Source: Acidovorax sp. SRB_14
Lineage (GTDB): Bacteria > Pseudomonadota > Gammaproteobacteria > Burkholderiales > Burkholderiaceae_C
Reading direction: 5' to 3'
Assembly (NCBI RefSeq): GCF_012932145.1
Contig: NZ_MWOK01000002.1
Coordinates: forward strand, 124,001 to 188,000
DNA length: 64,000 bases
Within the stretch, counting starts at the first letter, position 1, and every line of letters starts with the position of its first letter. Made by a program: the position numbers and the translations under genes. The notes below the pieces were generated by a model that was not told where the DNA came from, did no database searches, and saw only the letters and a program-made list of their open reading frames with translations. This document shows, piece by piece, positions 10,192-20,097 of this stretch.

Positions 10192-11607
10192 TCAGAGCCA
10201 GTATTCCCACAGCCGCGCAAAGCCCTCCTGGAAGCGCAGGTGCAGCGGTCGGCGCTCCCACTGCTCCAGCGTCACCGCGTCCGACGCCGCCAGGTCCTTG
10301 CGGAACATCGCGTCCACCTGCTGGCCGAACTCCGTGCCCAGCACCACGGCATTGAGCTCGTGGTTGTGCAGGAAGCTGCGCCAGTCGAGGTTGGTCGAAC
10401 CCACCGTGGCCCACACACCATCGACCAGCGCGGTCTTGGAATGCAGCACGCGCCCGCGCCGCTCGTAGATTTTCACGCCCGCGCGCAGCAGTTGGCCGTA
10501 GTAGTTGCGCCCGGCATGGAACACCAGCCACGAGTCGGTCTGGCTCGGCAGGATCAGTGTCACCTCGACGCCGCGCCGCGCCGCCCCTTCAAGCGCCGCG
10601 AGCAGCTGCGGGTCGGGTGCGAAATAGGCATTGGTGATCTGTATGCGGGTTTCGGCACTGTCAATGGCCGACAGCAGCGTGGCGTAGATCAGGCTGAAAG
10701 GCTCCTCGGGCGAGCTGCCAATGGCGCGCACGACGTCGTGCCCGACACGCTGGGGCTCCGGAAACCACTGCCGCACCTCAAGCGGATCCCCGCCCTGCTG
10801 CACCCAGGTCGCCAGGAACAGCTTTTGCAGCTCGGCCACGACCGGCCCCTCCAGCTGCAGATCGGTGTCGCGCCAGGCGAGCTGGCCATTGGGGCGCGCA
10901 GGCCTGAGCCCCTTGAACGAACCGCTCGAATACACGCCGCTGATATTGATGCCGCCGAGGAACGCGGTCCGGCCGTCCACGACCAGCAGTTTGCGGTGGT
11001 CGCGCTGGTTCAGCTCCCACTGCTTGCGCGCCATCAGCGGATTGATCGGGTTGAATTCGAGCACGCGCACGCCAGCGTCGGCCATTTGCGCAAAGAAGTC
11101 CGTGGGCGTGCGTATGGTGCCGACGCTGTCGCGGATCAGGTTGACCTGCACACCCTCGCGCTGCTTGGCCACCAGCGCGCTGGCAAACCGCTGGCCAACC
11201 TCGTCGTCGTCGAAGATGTAGGTCTCCATGTGGATGTGGTCGCGCGCGCCCTCGATGGCGGCGAGCATCGCGGTGTAGGTCGCGGGTCCATCGCGCAGCA
11301 GCTGCACGCGGTTGCCGGTGGTGAGCGGGCTGCCGACGATGGCCTCTTCGAGCGCCAGGTGGCGTTCGAAGATGTCGGTGTTCGGGCTGCGGCTGCGCAG
11401 GCGATCGAGCACGGCCTTGCTTTGCGCGGCCGACAGCGGGCCCTGCACGCCCTCAAGCAGCACAGTCTTGGCGGGCCGGGCCAGGTCTGGCACGACCCTG
11501 GGCAGGCTGCTGCAGGCGCTCACGCCCAGCAGGCAGCAGGCCGCCAGGGCACGCAGCGCGCGCCATGCGGCTGGCAGCTGTGCGCGAATCGGGAAAGAAG
11601 GCAACAT
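10192..11607 (-). CDS. Phospholipase D / cardiolipin synthase-like lipoprotein
   Basis: The 471-residue protein has two complete HKD catalytic motifs: HRKLLVVDGRTAFLGG (about 210-225) and HSKTALVDGVWATVGSTNLD (about 393-412). That pair defines the PLD superfamily and the bacterial cardiolipin synthase B/C group. It starts with a hydrophobic leader and a lipobox-like VSAC (LLGVSACSSLP), so it is probably a lipoprotein exposed to the periplasm. The start at 11607 is preceded by AAGGA at a good distance; an upstream ATG at 11640 would add 11 residues. Likely substrate is phosphatidylglycerol or phosphatidylethanolamine, making cardiolipin. It is a single gene on the minus strand. Confidence 0.88.
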   Translation of the reverse strand: MLPSFPIRAQLPAAWRALRALAACCLLGVSACSSLPRVVPDLARPAKTVLLEGVQGPLSAAQSKAVLDRLRSRSPNTDIFERHLALEEAIVGSPLTTGNRVQLLRDGPATYTAMLAAIEGARDHIHMETYIFDDDEVGQRFASALVAKQREGVQVNLIRDSVGTIRTPTDFFAQMADAGVRVLEFNPINPLMARKQWELNQRDHRKLLVVDGRTAFLGGINISGVYSSGSFKGLRPARPNGQLAWRDTDLQLEGPVVAELQKLFLATWVQQGGDPLEVRQWFPEPQRVGHDVVRAIGSSPEEPFSLIYATLLSAIDSAETRIQITNAYFAPDPQLLAALEGAARRGVEVTLILPSQTDSWLVFHAGRNYYGQLLRAGVKIYERRGRVLHSKTALVDGVWATVGSTNLDWRSFLHNHELNAVVLGTEFGQQVDAMFRKDLAASDAVTLEQWERRPLHLRFQEGFARLWEYWL

Positions 11608-11824
11608 GCGCAGTCCTTGTCGAAGCGGTCCGGAAAGCAAAAAACTTTCGTCCCGAGATGCATCTTAGGACGTGCGCAGGGCCTTTTCAGCAGGGCACTC
11701 CCAAGCCGGGCACACGCGCTTGCCCGGCAGCCCAGCCACGGCCCGCGGCACGCCTTGCATTTCGCTCTTGGCGCGCTGCCTGAACACGCCCACCGCTTTC
11801 AAGCGGCCCGGTCCTGCCGCCGCG
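11608..11824. other. Intergenic region, no gene seen
   Basis: This 217-nt stretch separates the upstream flavoprotein gene from the phospholipase-D-type gene, both on the minus strand. It probably contains the promoter of the latter. I see no convincing promoter hexamers, repeat or small gene. Confidence 0.5.
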
Positions 11825-13186
11825 TCAGGCGTCCCCTGCGCCGCGCTGTGCCTGCAGCCAGTGCGCCGCGCCCTGCCCGGCCTTCCACCCTGTGGCCATG
11901 CAGGCGGTGAGCAGGTAGCCGCCTGTGGGTGCCTCCCAGTCGATCATTTCTCCGGCGCAGAACACGCCGGGCAGCGCGTCCAGCATGAGCTGTTCATCGA
12001 GCGCCTCGAAGGCCACACCGCCGGCCGTGCTGATGGCTTCGTCGAGCGGGCGGGCGGCCACCACGGTGACCGGCAGCGCCTTGATGGCGGCGGCCAGGCG
12101 CGCTGCATCGGCCACCCCCTCCTTGCCCAGCTGCTCGTAGAGGATCGCCATCTTGATCCCGTCGAGCCCCAGGCGGCTCTTGAGATGGCTGGACAGCGAG
12201 CGGGTGCCGCGCGGATGGCGCACCTCGGCCAACACGCGCTCGGGCGAGTGGTCGGGCAGCAGGTCCAGCGCGAAGGTGGCGCTGCCGTGGGCCTCTATTT
12301 CATCGCGCAGCAGCGCCGACACGGCATAGATGAGGCTGCCTTCCACGCCCGTAGCAGTGGCCACGAATTCGCCGCGCCGGCTGAAATGGCGCCCCGCGCT
12401 GTCCGTGAACGCAAGGGCCACCGACTTGAAGGGCTGCCCCGCAAAGCGCTCGGTGAAGTGCGGCGTCCATCCGACGGCCGGGGCCATGCCCTGGCCCACG
12501 AGCTCCTTGAGAAACGCGCGGCGGGTCTCGCCCGCGGGTTCCAGGCCCTGCCCGAACACGTCAAAGCCGCAGTTGGCCGGCCGCAAGGCGGACACCGCAA
12601 TGGCACGCGCCGCCAGCCAGGGCACCCAGGCGCCGTCCGAGCCCAGGCGTGCCCAGCTCGCGCCCCCGAGCGCCAGCACCGTGGTGCGTGCGGTCACCCG
12701 CACGCTGCCGGCGGGCGCCGTGAATTGCAGTGCGCCGCTGTCGTCCCATCCCGTCCAGCGGTGGCGCATGTGAAAGCGCACGCCCAGGCCGCGCAGGCGC
12801 TGCAGCCAGGCCCGCAGCAGGGGGGCGGCCTTCAGGTCGGCAGGGAAGACGCGGCCCGAGGTCCCGACGAAGGTGTCGATGCCCAGCCCGTGGGCCCAGG
12901 CGCGCACCTGCGGCGCGCCGAAATGCTCCAGCAACGGTGCAATCCAGGCCTGCCGCTCGCCATAGCGCGTGGCAAAGGCGTCCTGGGGTTCTGCGTGCGT
13001 GAGGTTCAGGCCGCCCTTGCCCGCCAGCAGAAATTTGCGTCCCACGGTGGGCATGGCATCAAACAGGTGCACCGCCAGGCCGGCTTGCGCCAGCGTCTCT
13101 GCGGCCATCAGCCCGGCGGGCCCGGCGCCGATGACGGCCGCCTCGCAGGTGAAGGGGGTGGATTCGGAGGAAATTAGGGTATTCAT
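11825..13186 (-). CDS. NAD(P)/FAD-dependent oxidoreductase (BaiN/HI0933-type flavoprotein)
   Basis: The 453-residue flavoprotein begins with an FAD-binding Rossmann motif [20 protein letters not shown], has [14 protein letters not shown] in the second FAD contact region (about 50-63), and ends with [16 protein letters not shown] and [13 protein letters not shown]. This pattern is typical of the HI0933/TIGR03862 group. These are widespread flavoproteins of uncertain physiological role; a gut homologue (BaiN) acts on bile acids, but that function should not be transferred here. The ATG at 13186 was chosen because the upstream extension lies in repeat-like intergenic sequence. Confidence 0.88.
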   Translation of the reverse strand: MNTLISSESTPFTCEAAVIGAGPAGLMAAETLAQAGLAVHLFDAMPTVGRKFLLAGKGGLNLTHAEPQDAFATRYGERQAWIAPLLEHFGAPQVRAWAHGLGIDTFVGTSGRVFPADLKAAPLLRAWLQRLRGLGVRFHMRHRWTGWDDSGALQFTAPAGSVRVTARTTVLALGGASWARLGSDGAWVPWLAARAIAVSALRPANCGFDVFGQGLEPAGETRRAFLKELVGQGMAPAVGWTPHFTERFAGQPFKSVALAFTDSAGRHFSRRGEFVATATGVEGSLIYAVSALLRDEIEAHGSATFALDLLPDHSPERVLAEVRHPRGTRSLSSHLKSRLGLDGIKMAILYEQLGKEGVADAARLAAAIKALPVTVVAARPLDEAISTAGGVAFEALDEQLMLDALPGVFCAGEMIDWEAPTGGYLLTACMATGWKAGQGAAHWLQAQRGAGDA

Positions 13187-13212
13187 GGTTGGATGTGCGC
13201 CTGCGCCACGGG

Positions 13213-13250
13213 CATTTTTTGCTATCACGCTCATAGCGCTCAGCCCTAGG
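13213..13250 (+). repeat. Possible degenerate palindromic repeat, copy 4
   Basis: The sequence ATTTTTTGCTATCACGCTCA followed by TAGCGCTCAGCCC resembles the repeat family (T-run, GATAGC-like box, AGCGCT box), but the first GCGCTT arm is poorly preserved. It lies in the divergent region between the flavoprotein gene and trxA. Confidence 0.4.
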
Positions 13251-13328
13251 GCCACTGCGGTGCAGACGCTGGTTTCTGTCACAATGACCGCACTTTATCC
13301 CGACCGCCCCCCATCTAAGGAAAGCGCC

Positions 13329-13661
13329 ATGGCAAGCGAACTGATCAAACACCTTTCTGACACCAGCTTTGAAGCCGACGTGCTGCAAGCCGCCACCCCC
13401 GTGCTGGTGGATTACTGGGCCGAATGGTGCGGCCCGTGCAAGATGATCGCGCCGATCCTCGACGAAGTCGCGGGCGCCTACCAGGGCAAGCTCACGATCG
13501 CCAAGATGAACGTCGACGAGAACCGCGAAATCCCCGCCAAGTTCGGCATTCGCGGCATTCCCACGCTGATGCTGTTCAAGGACGGCCAGCTCGCAGCGAC
13601 CAAGGTCGGCGCCATGAGCAAGGCGCAACTGACGGCCTTCATCGACCAGCAATTGGCCTGA
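13329..13661 (+). CDS. trxA: Thioredoxin 1
   Basis: Thioredoxin reduces protein disulfides in the cytoplasm with electrons from thioredoxin reductase. The 110-residue protein has the canonical active site WCGPCK (near residues 35-40, AEWCGPCKM), the buried Asp region VLVDYWAEW, the cis-proline loop [14 protein letters not shown] and the C-terminal helix [12 protein letters not shown]. Length is standard. The ATG is preceded by AAGGAAAG. It lies 264 nt upstream of rho in the same direction, an arrangement also known from E. coli. Confidence 0.98.
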   Translation: MASELIKHLSDTSFEADVLQAATPVLVDYWAEWCGPCKMIAPILDEVAGAYQGKLTIAKMNVDENREIPAKFGIRGIPTLMLFKDGQLAATKVGAMSKAQLTAFIDQQLA

Positions 13662-13925
13662 TACCGCGTCCTTGCTGTCCGCTGCGCCCCTGCCGGTGCA
13701 GTGGATGCCCAGCCCCATCCCTCCCGCACTCCCCAGCATTTACGGTGCATCGTCCCAGCGGCAACCCAGGCCCACCACTTTTCCTGTCATAATCTGCGCT
13801 GATCACGGGCTCGCACGCATTGGCAGCCCTTTCGAGATCCCAGGCATGCCGGGGCTGCAAACAGCAGCCACTCCAGCACCTCGCCTTCCCCCTGATTCAC
13901 ACCAGCTCCGCCAAGGAGTCACCCC
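13662..13925 (+). other. Long trxA-rho intergenic / rho leader
   Basis: No gene is visible in these 264 nt. A CATAAT hexamer near 13788-13793 could be a -10 element for rho, but I see no good -35. Rho leaders in other bacteria carry sites for autogenous termination, and the length here would allow this. That is an inference only. Confidence 0.4.
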
Positions 13926-15188
13926 ATGCACCTCAACGAACTCAAGGCACTGCACGTGTCTGAAGTCCTCAAGCAGGCCGAAGAGCTTGAAATCGAAAAC
14001 GGCGGCCGCATGCGCAAGCAGGAATTGATGTTTGCCATCATCAAGAAGCGCGCCAAGGCGGGGGAGCAGATCTTTGCCGACGGCGTGCTCGAAATCCTGC
14101 CCGACGGCTTTGGATTCTTGCGCAGCCCCGACACCAGCTACACCGCCAGCACCGACGACATCTACATCTCGCCCAGCCAGGTGCGCCGATTCAATCTGCA
14201 CACGGGCGACATGATCGAAGGCGAAGTGCGCACGCCCAAGGACGGCGAGCGCTACTTCGCCCTGACCAAGCTCGACAAGGTCAACGACGGCCCGCCCGAG
14301 CAGAACAAGCACAAGGTGATGTTCGAAAACCTGACGCCGCTGTTCCCCAAGGAGCAGATGCGCCTGGAGCGCGAAGTCAAGAGCGAAGAGAACATCACCG
14401 GCCGCATCATCGACATCATTGCGCCCATCGGCCGCGGCCAGCGTGCCCTGATCGTCGCCCCGCCCAAGAGCGGCAAGACGGTGATGATGCAACACATCGC
14501 CCACGCCATCACGGCCAACAACCCCGACGTGCACCTGATGGTGCTGCTGGTGGACGAGCGCCCTGAAGAAGTGACCGAAATGCAGCGCACGGTCAAGGGC
14601 GAGATCATCGCCTCAACATTCGACGAGCCCGCCGCGCGCCACGTGCACGTGGCCGAGATGGTGATCGAGCGCGCCAAGCGCCTGGTCGAACTCAAGAAGG
14701 ACGTGGTGATCCTGCTGGACTCGATCACCCGCCTGGCCCGTGCCTACAACAACGTGGTGCCCTCGTCGGGCAAGGTACTCTCGGGCGGTGTCGATGCTGC
14801 AGCGCTGCAGCGCCCCAAGCGCTTCTTCGGCGCCGCGCGCAAGGTCGAGGAAGGCGGTTCGCTGACCATCATCGCCACGGCGCTGGTCGACACCGGCAGC
14901 CGCATGGACGAGGTGATCTTTGAAGAGTTCAAGGGCACCGGCAACTGCGAGATCCACCTGAACCGCCGCCTGTACGAAAAGCGCGTATTCCCCGCCATCG
15001 AGCTCAACAAGAGCGGCACGCGCCGCGAAGAGTTGCTGCTGGCGCCCGAGATCCTGCAGAAGACACGCATCCTGCGCCAGTTCATGTACAACATGGACGA
15101 GATCGAGTCGATGGAACTGATGATCAAGAACATGAAATCCACCAAGAGCAATGTGGAGTTCTTCGACATGATGCGCCGCGGTGGCTGA
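13926..15188 (+). CDS. rho: Transcription termination factor Rho
   Basis: Rho is the hexameric RNA-dependent ATPase that ends transcription of untranslated RNA. The 420-residue protein has the N-terminal helical start [18 protein letters not shown], the RNA-binding cold-shock-like domain ([13 protein letters not shown], about 60-72), the Walker A loop [11 protein letters not shown] (about 177-187), Walker [16 protein letters not shown], the Q-loop/R-loop region and [20 protein letters not shown]. Length and motifs are standard. It has its own long leader and is followed by rpmE. Confidence 0.99.
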   Translation: MHLNELKALHVSEVLKQAEELEIENGGRMRKQELMFAIIKKRAKAGEQIFADGVLEILPDGFGFLRSPDTSYTASTDDIYISPSQVRRFNLHTGDMIEGEVRTPKDGERYFALTKLDKVNDGPPEQNKHKVMFENLTPLFPKEQMRLEREVKSEENITGRIIDIIAPIGRGQRALIVAPPKSGKTVMMQHIAHAITANNPDVHLMVLLVDERPEEVTEMQRTVKGEIIASTFDEPAARHVHVAEMVIERAKRLVELKKDVVILLDSITRLARAYNNVVPSSGKVLSGGVDAAALQRPKRFFGAARKVEEGGSLTIIATALVDTGSRMDEVIFEEFKGTGNCEIHLNRRLYEKRVFPAIELNKSGTRREELLLAPEILQKTRILRQFMYNMDEIESMELMIKNMKSTKSNVEFFDMMRRGG

Positions 15189-15309
15189 GCCTTGCTCAGG
15201 TGTGCAATAATCGAGGGCTTTTTCTGCGGAAAGTACGCACAATGCTCACCGGCGCAAGGGTTGCACCGGGTTGTGCACGGCTACCGCACTTGACCCATAA
15301 GGATTGATC

Positions 15310-15567
15310 ATGAAAGAAGGCATTCACCCCAACTACCGCGAAGTTTGCTTCCAGGACATGTCCAACGGCTTCAAGTTCGTGACCCGTTCTTGCGTGAACA
15401 GCAAGGAAATGATCAAGATGGAAGACGGTCGCGAACTGCCGCTGTTCAAGCTGGATACCACCAGCGAATCGCACCCCTTCTACACCGGCACGCAAAAGTC
15501 GGTGGACAACATGGGTGGCCGCGTGGAACGCTTCCGCAACCGCTTCGGCAAGACCGCGGCGAAGTAA
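15310..15567 (+). CDS. rpmE2: 50S ribosomal protein L31, type B
   Basis: The 85-residue protein begins [17 protein letters not shown] and contains [13 protein letters not shown] and [14 protein letters not shown], matching the long, zinc-free (type B) form of L31. The two CxxC pairs of the zinc-binding form are absent; only two isolated cysteines remain. L31 bridges the two ribosomal subunits. The ATG at 15310 is preceded by AAGGA; an earlier in-frame TTG is less likely. A strong terminator follows directly. Confidence 0.95.
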   Translation: MKEGIHPNYREVCFQDMSNGFKFVTRSCVNSKEMIKMEDGRELPLFKLDTTSESHPFYTGTQKSVDNMGGRVERFRNRFGKTAAK

Positions 15568-15584
15568 ACCCCGCTTCTCCCGCC

Positions 15585-15618
15585 AAAAAGGCAGCCCGGG
15601 CAACCGCGCTGCCTTTTT
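15585..15618 (+). terminator. Rho-independent terminator of rpmE
   Basis: An 11-bp near-perfect stem (AAAAAGGCAGC pairing with GCTGCCTTTTT) with a 12-nt loop and ending in a T-run lies 17 nt after the rpmE stop. The A-run on the other side would let it work in both directions. Confidence 0.9.
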
Positions 15619-15664
15619 GTTTGCGTTTATTCTCGACCGGACCTCCATTTGCCCCTTTGAGCGC

Positions 15665-17368
15665 GTGAACCTGCCTACCCCTGCCATCGTCCCCCAAAGC
15701 GCCGTGCGCCGGCTGCCGCGCTGGGCACTGCTGCTGCTGTGCCTGGCCTACATCGTTCCCGGCTTCGTCGGGCGCGATCCCTGGCGTGGTGCCGACATGG
15801 CCGCCACGGGCTACATGCTGGAGCTGGCGCAGGAGCGCAGCAGCTGGTGGGCACCGCTGCTGGGCGGCATGCCCCCCGACACCGACGGCCTGCTGCCCTA
15901 CTGGATGGGCGCCTGGGCCATGCAGCTCGCCCCGTCAGGCATTTCGCCAGAACTGGCGGCGCGACTGCCGTTTGCCGCCTTGCTCGCGCTGACGCTGGTG
16001 GCGACCTGGTACGGCGTGTACTGCCTGGCGCGCAGCCCGGGAGCGCAGCCCGTGGCCTTCGCGTTTGGCGGCGAAGCCCAGCCCCGAGACTACGCACGCG
16101 CCATGGCCGACGGCGGCCTGCTGGCGCTGCTGGCCTGCCTGGGTCTGGCGCAGCCCTCGCACGAAGCCACGTCCTACCTGACCCAGCTGTGCTGCACGGC
16201 GCTGGTGTTCTTTGCGCTCGCGGCTGCGCCGTACCGCACCGCCGCCCCGCTGCTGGCGCTGGTGGCGGGCCTGGCGGGCCTGGTGCTCAGCGGCGCGCCG
16301 GCGCTGGCGCTGCTGTATGCGCTGGGCGGCGCGGCGCTGTGCCTGTGCTCGCCCGCCAGCAGCGGCCAGCCCCAGCGGCACCTGCGCGCCATGGGCCTGG
16401 TTTTGCTGGCAGCGGCACTGGCAGCGGCCGTCCTGGCGTGGTCGCTGCAGCTGTGGCGCTGGCGCATCGACAGCGCCTATGACGACCCCAGCGAGTGGGC
16501 CAGTTTTGCGCGCTTGCTGCTGTGGTTTTGCTGGCCCGCCTGGCCACTGGCGCTGTGGACGCTGTGGCGCTGGCGCAAACAGATTGCCAGCCGCCAGCTC
16601 CACCGCCACCTTCTGCTGCCGCTGTGGTTCGCCCTGGTGGCCGTGGCCGCGGCGTTCACCACGCAGCCATCGGACCGCGCGCTGCTGCTCGGTCTGCCTG
16701 CCATGGCGACCCTGGCGGCGTTTGCGCTGCCCACGCTGCGCCGCAGCGTGGCGGCGCTGATCGACTGGTTCACCCTGCTGTTCTTCTCTGCCTCGGCCAT
16801 TGCCATCTGGGTGGTCTGGACTTCCACGCAAACCGGCGTGCCGGCCCAGCCTGCGGCCAACGTGGCCAAGCTCGCGCCGGGCTTTGTACCGGAATTTTCG
16901 GCCTTCACGCTGGCCGTGGCCCTTGCGGCCACCGCGGCCTGGTGTGCGCTGGTGGCCTGGCGTACCGGCCGCCACCGCGCCGCGATCTGGAAGAGCCTGG
17001 TGCTGCCTGCCGCCGGCGCCACGCTGGGGTGGCTGCTGCTGCTGACGCTGTGGCTGCCCATGCTCAACTATGCCCGCAGCGATGCGCCGCAGGTCCAGAG
17101 CATCCTGCAGGTGGTCGGACAGCCGCCCTGCGTGCTCGGCGCAGGGCTCAACCGCAGCCAGATCGCAGCGCTGCGCTACCACGGCAAGCTCATCGTGCAG
17201 CCGGCCGAAGGCACGGCGCACTGCCCCTGGCTGCTGGTGGCGGACCGCCGTACCCCCAGCGCGCCATCAGCCGGTGTGGATGGGCAGCAGTGGACACTGG
17301 CGGCCCAGCTCGCGCGCCCGACCGACAGGAGCGACTTCATCTGGGTGTACCGGCGCAGCAGCCCCTGA
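15665..17368 (+). CDS. Large polytopic membrane protein, possibly ArnT/PMT-like glycosyltransferase
   Basis: The 567-residue protein is very hydrophobic with about 11-13 predicted membrane segments (for example LPRWALLLLCLAYIVPGF and LLALVAGLAGLVLSGAPALA). The first periplasmic loop GRDPWRGADMAATGYMLELA contains acidic residues near a Trp-Arg, as in GT-C lipid-linked sugar transferases such as ArnT, and the soluble C-terminus begins near LPMLNYARSDAPQVQSI. The family assignment is tentative, and no acceptor or donor can be named. The start is a GTG chosen to follow the rpmE terminator region; the true start could be slightly downstream. It abuts the MATE gene with no gap, so the two are co-expressed. 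Confidence 0.6.
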   Translation: MNLPTPAIVPQSAVRRLPRWALLLLCLAYIVPGFVGRDPWRGADMAATGYMLELAQERSSWWAPLLGGMPPDTDGLLPYWMGAWAMQLAPSGISPELAARLPFAALLALTLVATWYGVYCLARSPGAQPVAFAFGGEAQPRDYARAMADGGLLALLACLGLAQPSHEATSYLTQLCCTALVFFALAAAPYRTAAPLLALVAGLAGLVLSGAPALALLYALGGAALCLCSPASSGQPQRHLRAMGLVLLAAALAAAVLAWSLQLWRWRIDSAYDDPSEWASFARLLLWFCWPAWPLALWTLWRWRKQIASRQLHRHLLLPLWFALVAVAAAFTTQPSDRALLLGLPAMATLAAFALPTLRRSVAALIDWFTLLFFSASAIAIWVVWTSTQTGVPAQPAANVAKLAPGFVPEFSAFTLAVALAATAAWCALVAWRTGRHRAAIWKSLVLPAAGATLGWLLLLTLWLPMLNYARSDAPQVQSILQVVGQPPCVLGAGLNRSQIAALRYHGKLIVQPAEGTAHCPWLLVADRRTPSAPSAGVDGQQWTLAAQLARPTDRSDFIWVYRRSSP

Positions 17369-18709
17369 ATGTCCGAGCGCGGCACCCTCATCCGCCACGC
17401 GCTCACCGTGCTGGCTGGGCAACTGGCCGTCATGGCGTTCGGCGTCACCGACACCATCGTGGCGGGCCGGCATTCCGAGGCTTCGCTGGCGGCGCTGTCC
17501 ATCGGTTCGGCCATTTTCGTGAGCGTCTATGTCGCCCTGATGGGCGTGCTGCAGGCCCTGCTGCCGGTGTGGGCCGAGCAGCGCGGTGCCAAGGCGCCCG
17601 CCCGCATGGGCGCGTCTTTCCGCCAGGCCCTGTACCTGTGCGCGATGGCGTCGGCGCTGGGCATGGCCCTCCTGCTCTCTCCCGCTGCCGTGCTCGAATG
17701 GACCAGCGTGCCGCCTGCCCTGCGCACGCCGGTGACCCAGTACCTGGCCGTGCTGGCGCTGGCCCTGCCGCCGGCCTTGCTGTTCCGCATGTTCAGCACA
17801 CTCACCCAGGCGCTGGGCCACCCGCAGCTGGTCACCTGGCTGCAATTGGCCTCGCTGTTCATCAAGCTGCCGCTCTCGGTCTGGTTCACGTTTGGCGGTG
17901 CCGGCGTGCCGTCGCTGGGCGCCGTCGGCTGTGCCTGGGCCACGCTGGCGGTCAATTACGCCATGCTGGGCCTGGGGGTGTGGCTGCTGCGCACGCAGGA
18001 GCTGTATGGCCCGCTGCGCATCTGGCAGCGCATGGAGCGCCCCGACTGGCGGCAGATCGGTGCGCTGGCGCGGCTGGGCATACCGGCAGGCCTGGCGGTC
18101 ACGGTCGAGGTCACCTCGTTCACGCTGATGGCGCTGTTCATCGCACGCCAGGGCATGCTGGCATCGGCAAGCCACCAGATCGCGGCCAACCTGGCCGCCG
18201 TGCTCTACATGGTGCCGCTGTCGCTGGCGATTGCGGCCAGCGCGCGCGTGGGGTTTTGGCGCGGCGCGGGCGACGACGACCGGGCACGCGCCGCAGCCTG
18301 GATGGGATTTCGGCTTGCAGCGCTGATGGGCATTGGGCTCTCAGCTCTGTTATTCATAGCAAGAGGCCGCATTGCAGCGGTCTATTCGCCACAGGCAGAG
18401 GTGATTGCGCTCACGGCACAGCTGCTGGTGTGGGTGGCGCTGTACCACCTGGCCGACGCCGTGCAGACGGTGTGCGTGTTTGTGCTGCGCTGCTACCGCA
18501 TCACGGTGGCGCCCCTGTTGGTGTATGGCGTCTTGCTGTGGGGCGGTGGCCTGGGCCTGGGGTATGTGCTCGCCTACCGGGGCCTGGGCGCCTGGGCGCC
18601 GCGGCCCTCGCCCGCGCCGTTCTGGGCTACCAGCGCGTTGGCGCTGGCGGTCACGGCGGTGTTCTTCACGGGAATGCTGCGGCGCGCGGTCAGGCCGCAG
18701 CCGCGCTGA
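17369..18709 (+). CDS. MATE family efflux transporter
   Basis: The 446-residue protein has twelve hydrophobic segments in two similar halves. Family features are visible: GVTDTIVAGRHSEASLAALSIG in helix 1-2, the MFSTLTQALGHPQLVTWLQL stretch in the first half, and SHQIAANLAAVLYMVPLSLA with ASARVGFWRGAG in the second half. MATE pumps export cationic compounds or drugs in exchange for H+ or Na+. The start codon follows the previous stop directly. The last 20 nt overlap the 3' end of phoR, which is convergent. Confidence 0.92.
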   Translation: MSERGTLIRHALTVLAGQLAVMAFGVTDTIVAGRHSEASLAALSIGSAIFVSVYVALMGVLQALLPVWAEQRGAKAPARMGASFRQALYLCAMASALGMALLLSPAAVLEWTSVPPALRTPVTQYLAVLALALPPALLFRMFSTLTQALGHPQLVTWLQLASLFIKLPLSVWFTFGGAGVPSLGAVGCAWATLAVNYAMLGLGVWLLRTQELYGPLRIWQRMERPDWRQIGALARLGIPAGLAVTVEVTSFTLMALFIARQGMLASASHQIAANLAAVLYMVPLSLAIAASARVGFWRGAGDDDRARAAAWMGFRLAALMGIGLSALLFIARGRIAAVYSPQAEVIALTAQLLVWVALYHLADAVQTVCVFVLRCYRITVAPLLVYGVLLWGGGLGLGYVLAYRGLGAWAPRPSPAPFWATSALALAVTAVFFTGMLRRAVRPQPR

Positions 18710-20054
18710 CGACACCCGGTAGTTGGGGAACGCGCAGCCGGTTGGCCGGGAAATGCACGGAAAAGGTCGCGCCCTTTCCGGGCACGCTGTCGATCTGCAA
18801 CGAAGCGCCATGGCGCTGCAGCACATGCTTGACGATGGCCAGCCCCAAACCCGTGCCGCCGGTCTCGCGCGAGCGGCTGCGGTCCACACGATAAAAGCGC
18901 TCGGTCAGGCGCGGGATGTGCACGGGATCGATGCCCGGGCCGGTGTCGGCCACCGAAAACACCGCCCCGCCATCGGGCGCCCGGGTCCACGACACCCGGA
19001 TCGTGCCGGGGGTCGGTGTGTAGCGCACCGCATTGCCGACCAGGTTCGACAGCGCGCTTTGCAGCTCGGCCGGAACACCTGCGATCTCTCCGAGGCTCTG
19101 CAGCACCTGCGGCGGCGGAAACTCGAGTGCATGCACGCGCCGGGGTTCGGGCGCCACCAGGGCCGACAGCGCGCGCGCCTCGTCCTCGCAGGCCCGCAGC
19201 AGCTGTGCCACAGGCGTCCACTCGGCCAGACCGGGCAACGGGCTGCCTTCCAGGCGCGAGAGCGCCAGCAGGCCACTGACCACGCTTTGCATGCGCGCCG
19301 CCTGCTGCGCCATCAGTGCCAGGTAGCGCTGCTGCTCCTCGGACGGCAGGGCCAGTGTCTGCAATGTTTCGACAAAGCCGCTGAGCACGGTCAGCGGGGT
19401 GCGGATCTCGTGCGAGACGTTGGCGACAAAATCGCGCCGCATGGCGTCGGCCTGCTCCAGCGTCGTCACATCGCGCGACAGCAGCAGGCTGCGTCCCTGG
19501 CCATAGGGGTGCAGCTGCACCGACAGGCGCACCGGGCGCGAGGGCGTGCTTTGCCGGCCCGCGATCACCACGGCCGAGGCGAAGTCACGTCCGGCGTAGT
19601 AGGCGCTGAAATCGGGGTGGCGCACCAGGTTGCCAATCGACTGCAGCAGATCGCGCTCGGCATCGATGCCGAAATGCGCGGCTGCGATCTGGTTGCACCA
19701 CTCGATGCAGCCTTCGGCGTTGAGCAAAATCACGCCGTTGGGCGAAGCCTGCAGCGCAGACAGCACTTCCTGCAGGCGCTGCTCGCTTTCTTGCACCTGG
19801 CCCTGCATCTGCCGCAGCAGGCGGCGCACCCGGTCGCTTGCCTCACCCCACAGGCCGTAAAGGCGGGGTGCCTGCGCCAGGTCACCATGGCGCAGCCAGC
19901 GCAAGACGCGCCCACCGCGCACCATGTCCCAGACAAACCAGATCCACGCCGCCGCCGCTGCGCCCACGGCCGCGCCCCATGGCCCCGCCTTCCACCAGCC
20001 CACCAGCCCACCCGCGAGTTGCCACGACAAGAAAACCACAAAGCGAAAGAACAT
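18690..20054 (-). CDS. phoR: Phosphate regulon sensor histidine kinase PhoR
   Basis: PhoR phosphorylates PhoB when phosphate is scarce. The 454-residue protein has an N-terminal membrane hairpin (FFRFVVFLSWQLAGGLVGWW and GAAVGAAAAAWIWFVWDMV), no large periplasmic domain, a PAS domain (about 95-200: SALQASPNGVILLNAEGCIE), the HisKA box VSHEIRTPLTVLSGF (about 217-231), and the ATPase domain with NLVGNAVRYTP, VADTGPGIDP and GTGLGLAIVKHVL. The lack of a periplasmic sensor fits the PhoR model in which the signal comes through PstSCAB and PhoU. It is the last gene of the pst-pho operon. The upstream extension to 20150 is not conserved-looking. Confidence 0.96.
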   Translation of the reverse strand: MFFRFVVFLSWQLAGGLVGWWKAGPWGAAVGAAAAAWIWFVWDMVRGGRVLRWLRHGDLAQAPRLYGLWGEASDRVRRLLRQMQGQVQESEQRLQEVLSALQASPNGVILLNAEGCIEWCNQIAAAHFGIDAERDLLQSIGNLVRHPDFSAYYAGRDFASAVVIAGRQSTPSRPVRLSVQLHPYGQGRSLLLSRDVTTLEQADAMRRDFVANVSHEIRTPLTVLSGFVETLQTLALPSEEQQRYLALMAQQAARMQSVVSGLLALSRLEGSPLPGLAEWTPVAQLLRACEDEARALSALVAPEPRRVHALEFPPPQVLQSLGEIAGVPAELQSALSNLVGNAVRYTPTPGTIRVSWTRAPDGGAVFSVADTGPGIDPVHIPRLTERFYRVDRSRSRETGGTGLGLAIVKHVLQRHGASLQIDSVPGKGATFSVHFPANRLRVPQLPGVVSAAAA

Positions 20055-20097
20055 AGAGGCCTGGACGGATAGAAAAAACGGCGGCAGGCCCAGCCGT

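Noticed and set aside
18335-18375. Possible repeat copy inside the MATE gene
   Set aside because: An AT-rich CATAGC stretch recalls the repeat end, but the GCGCTT/AAGCGC arms are missing.
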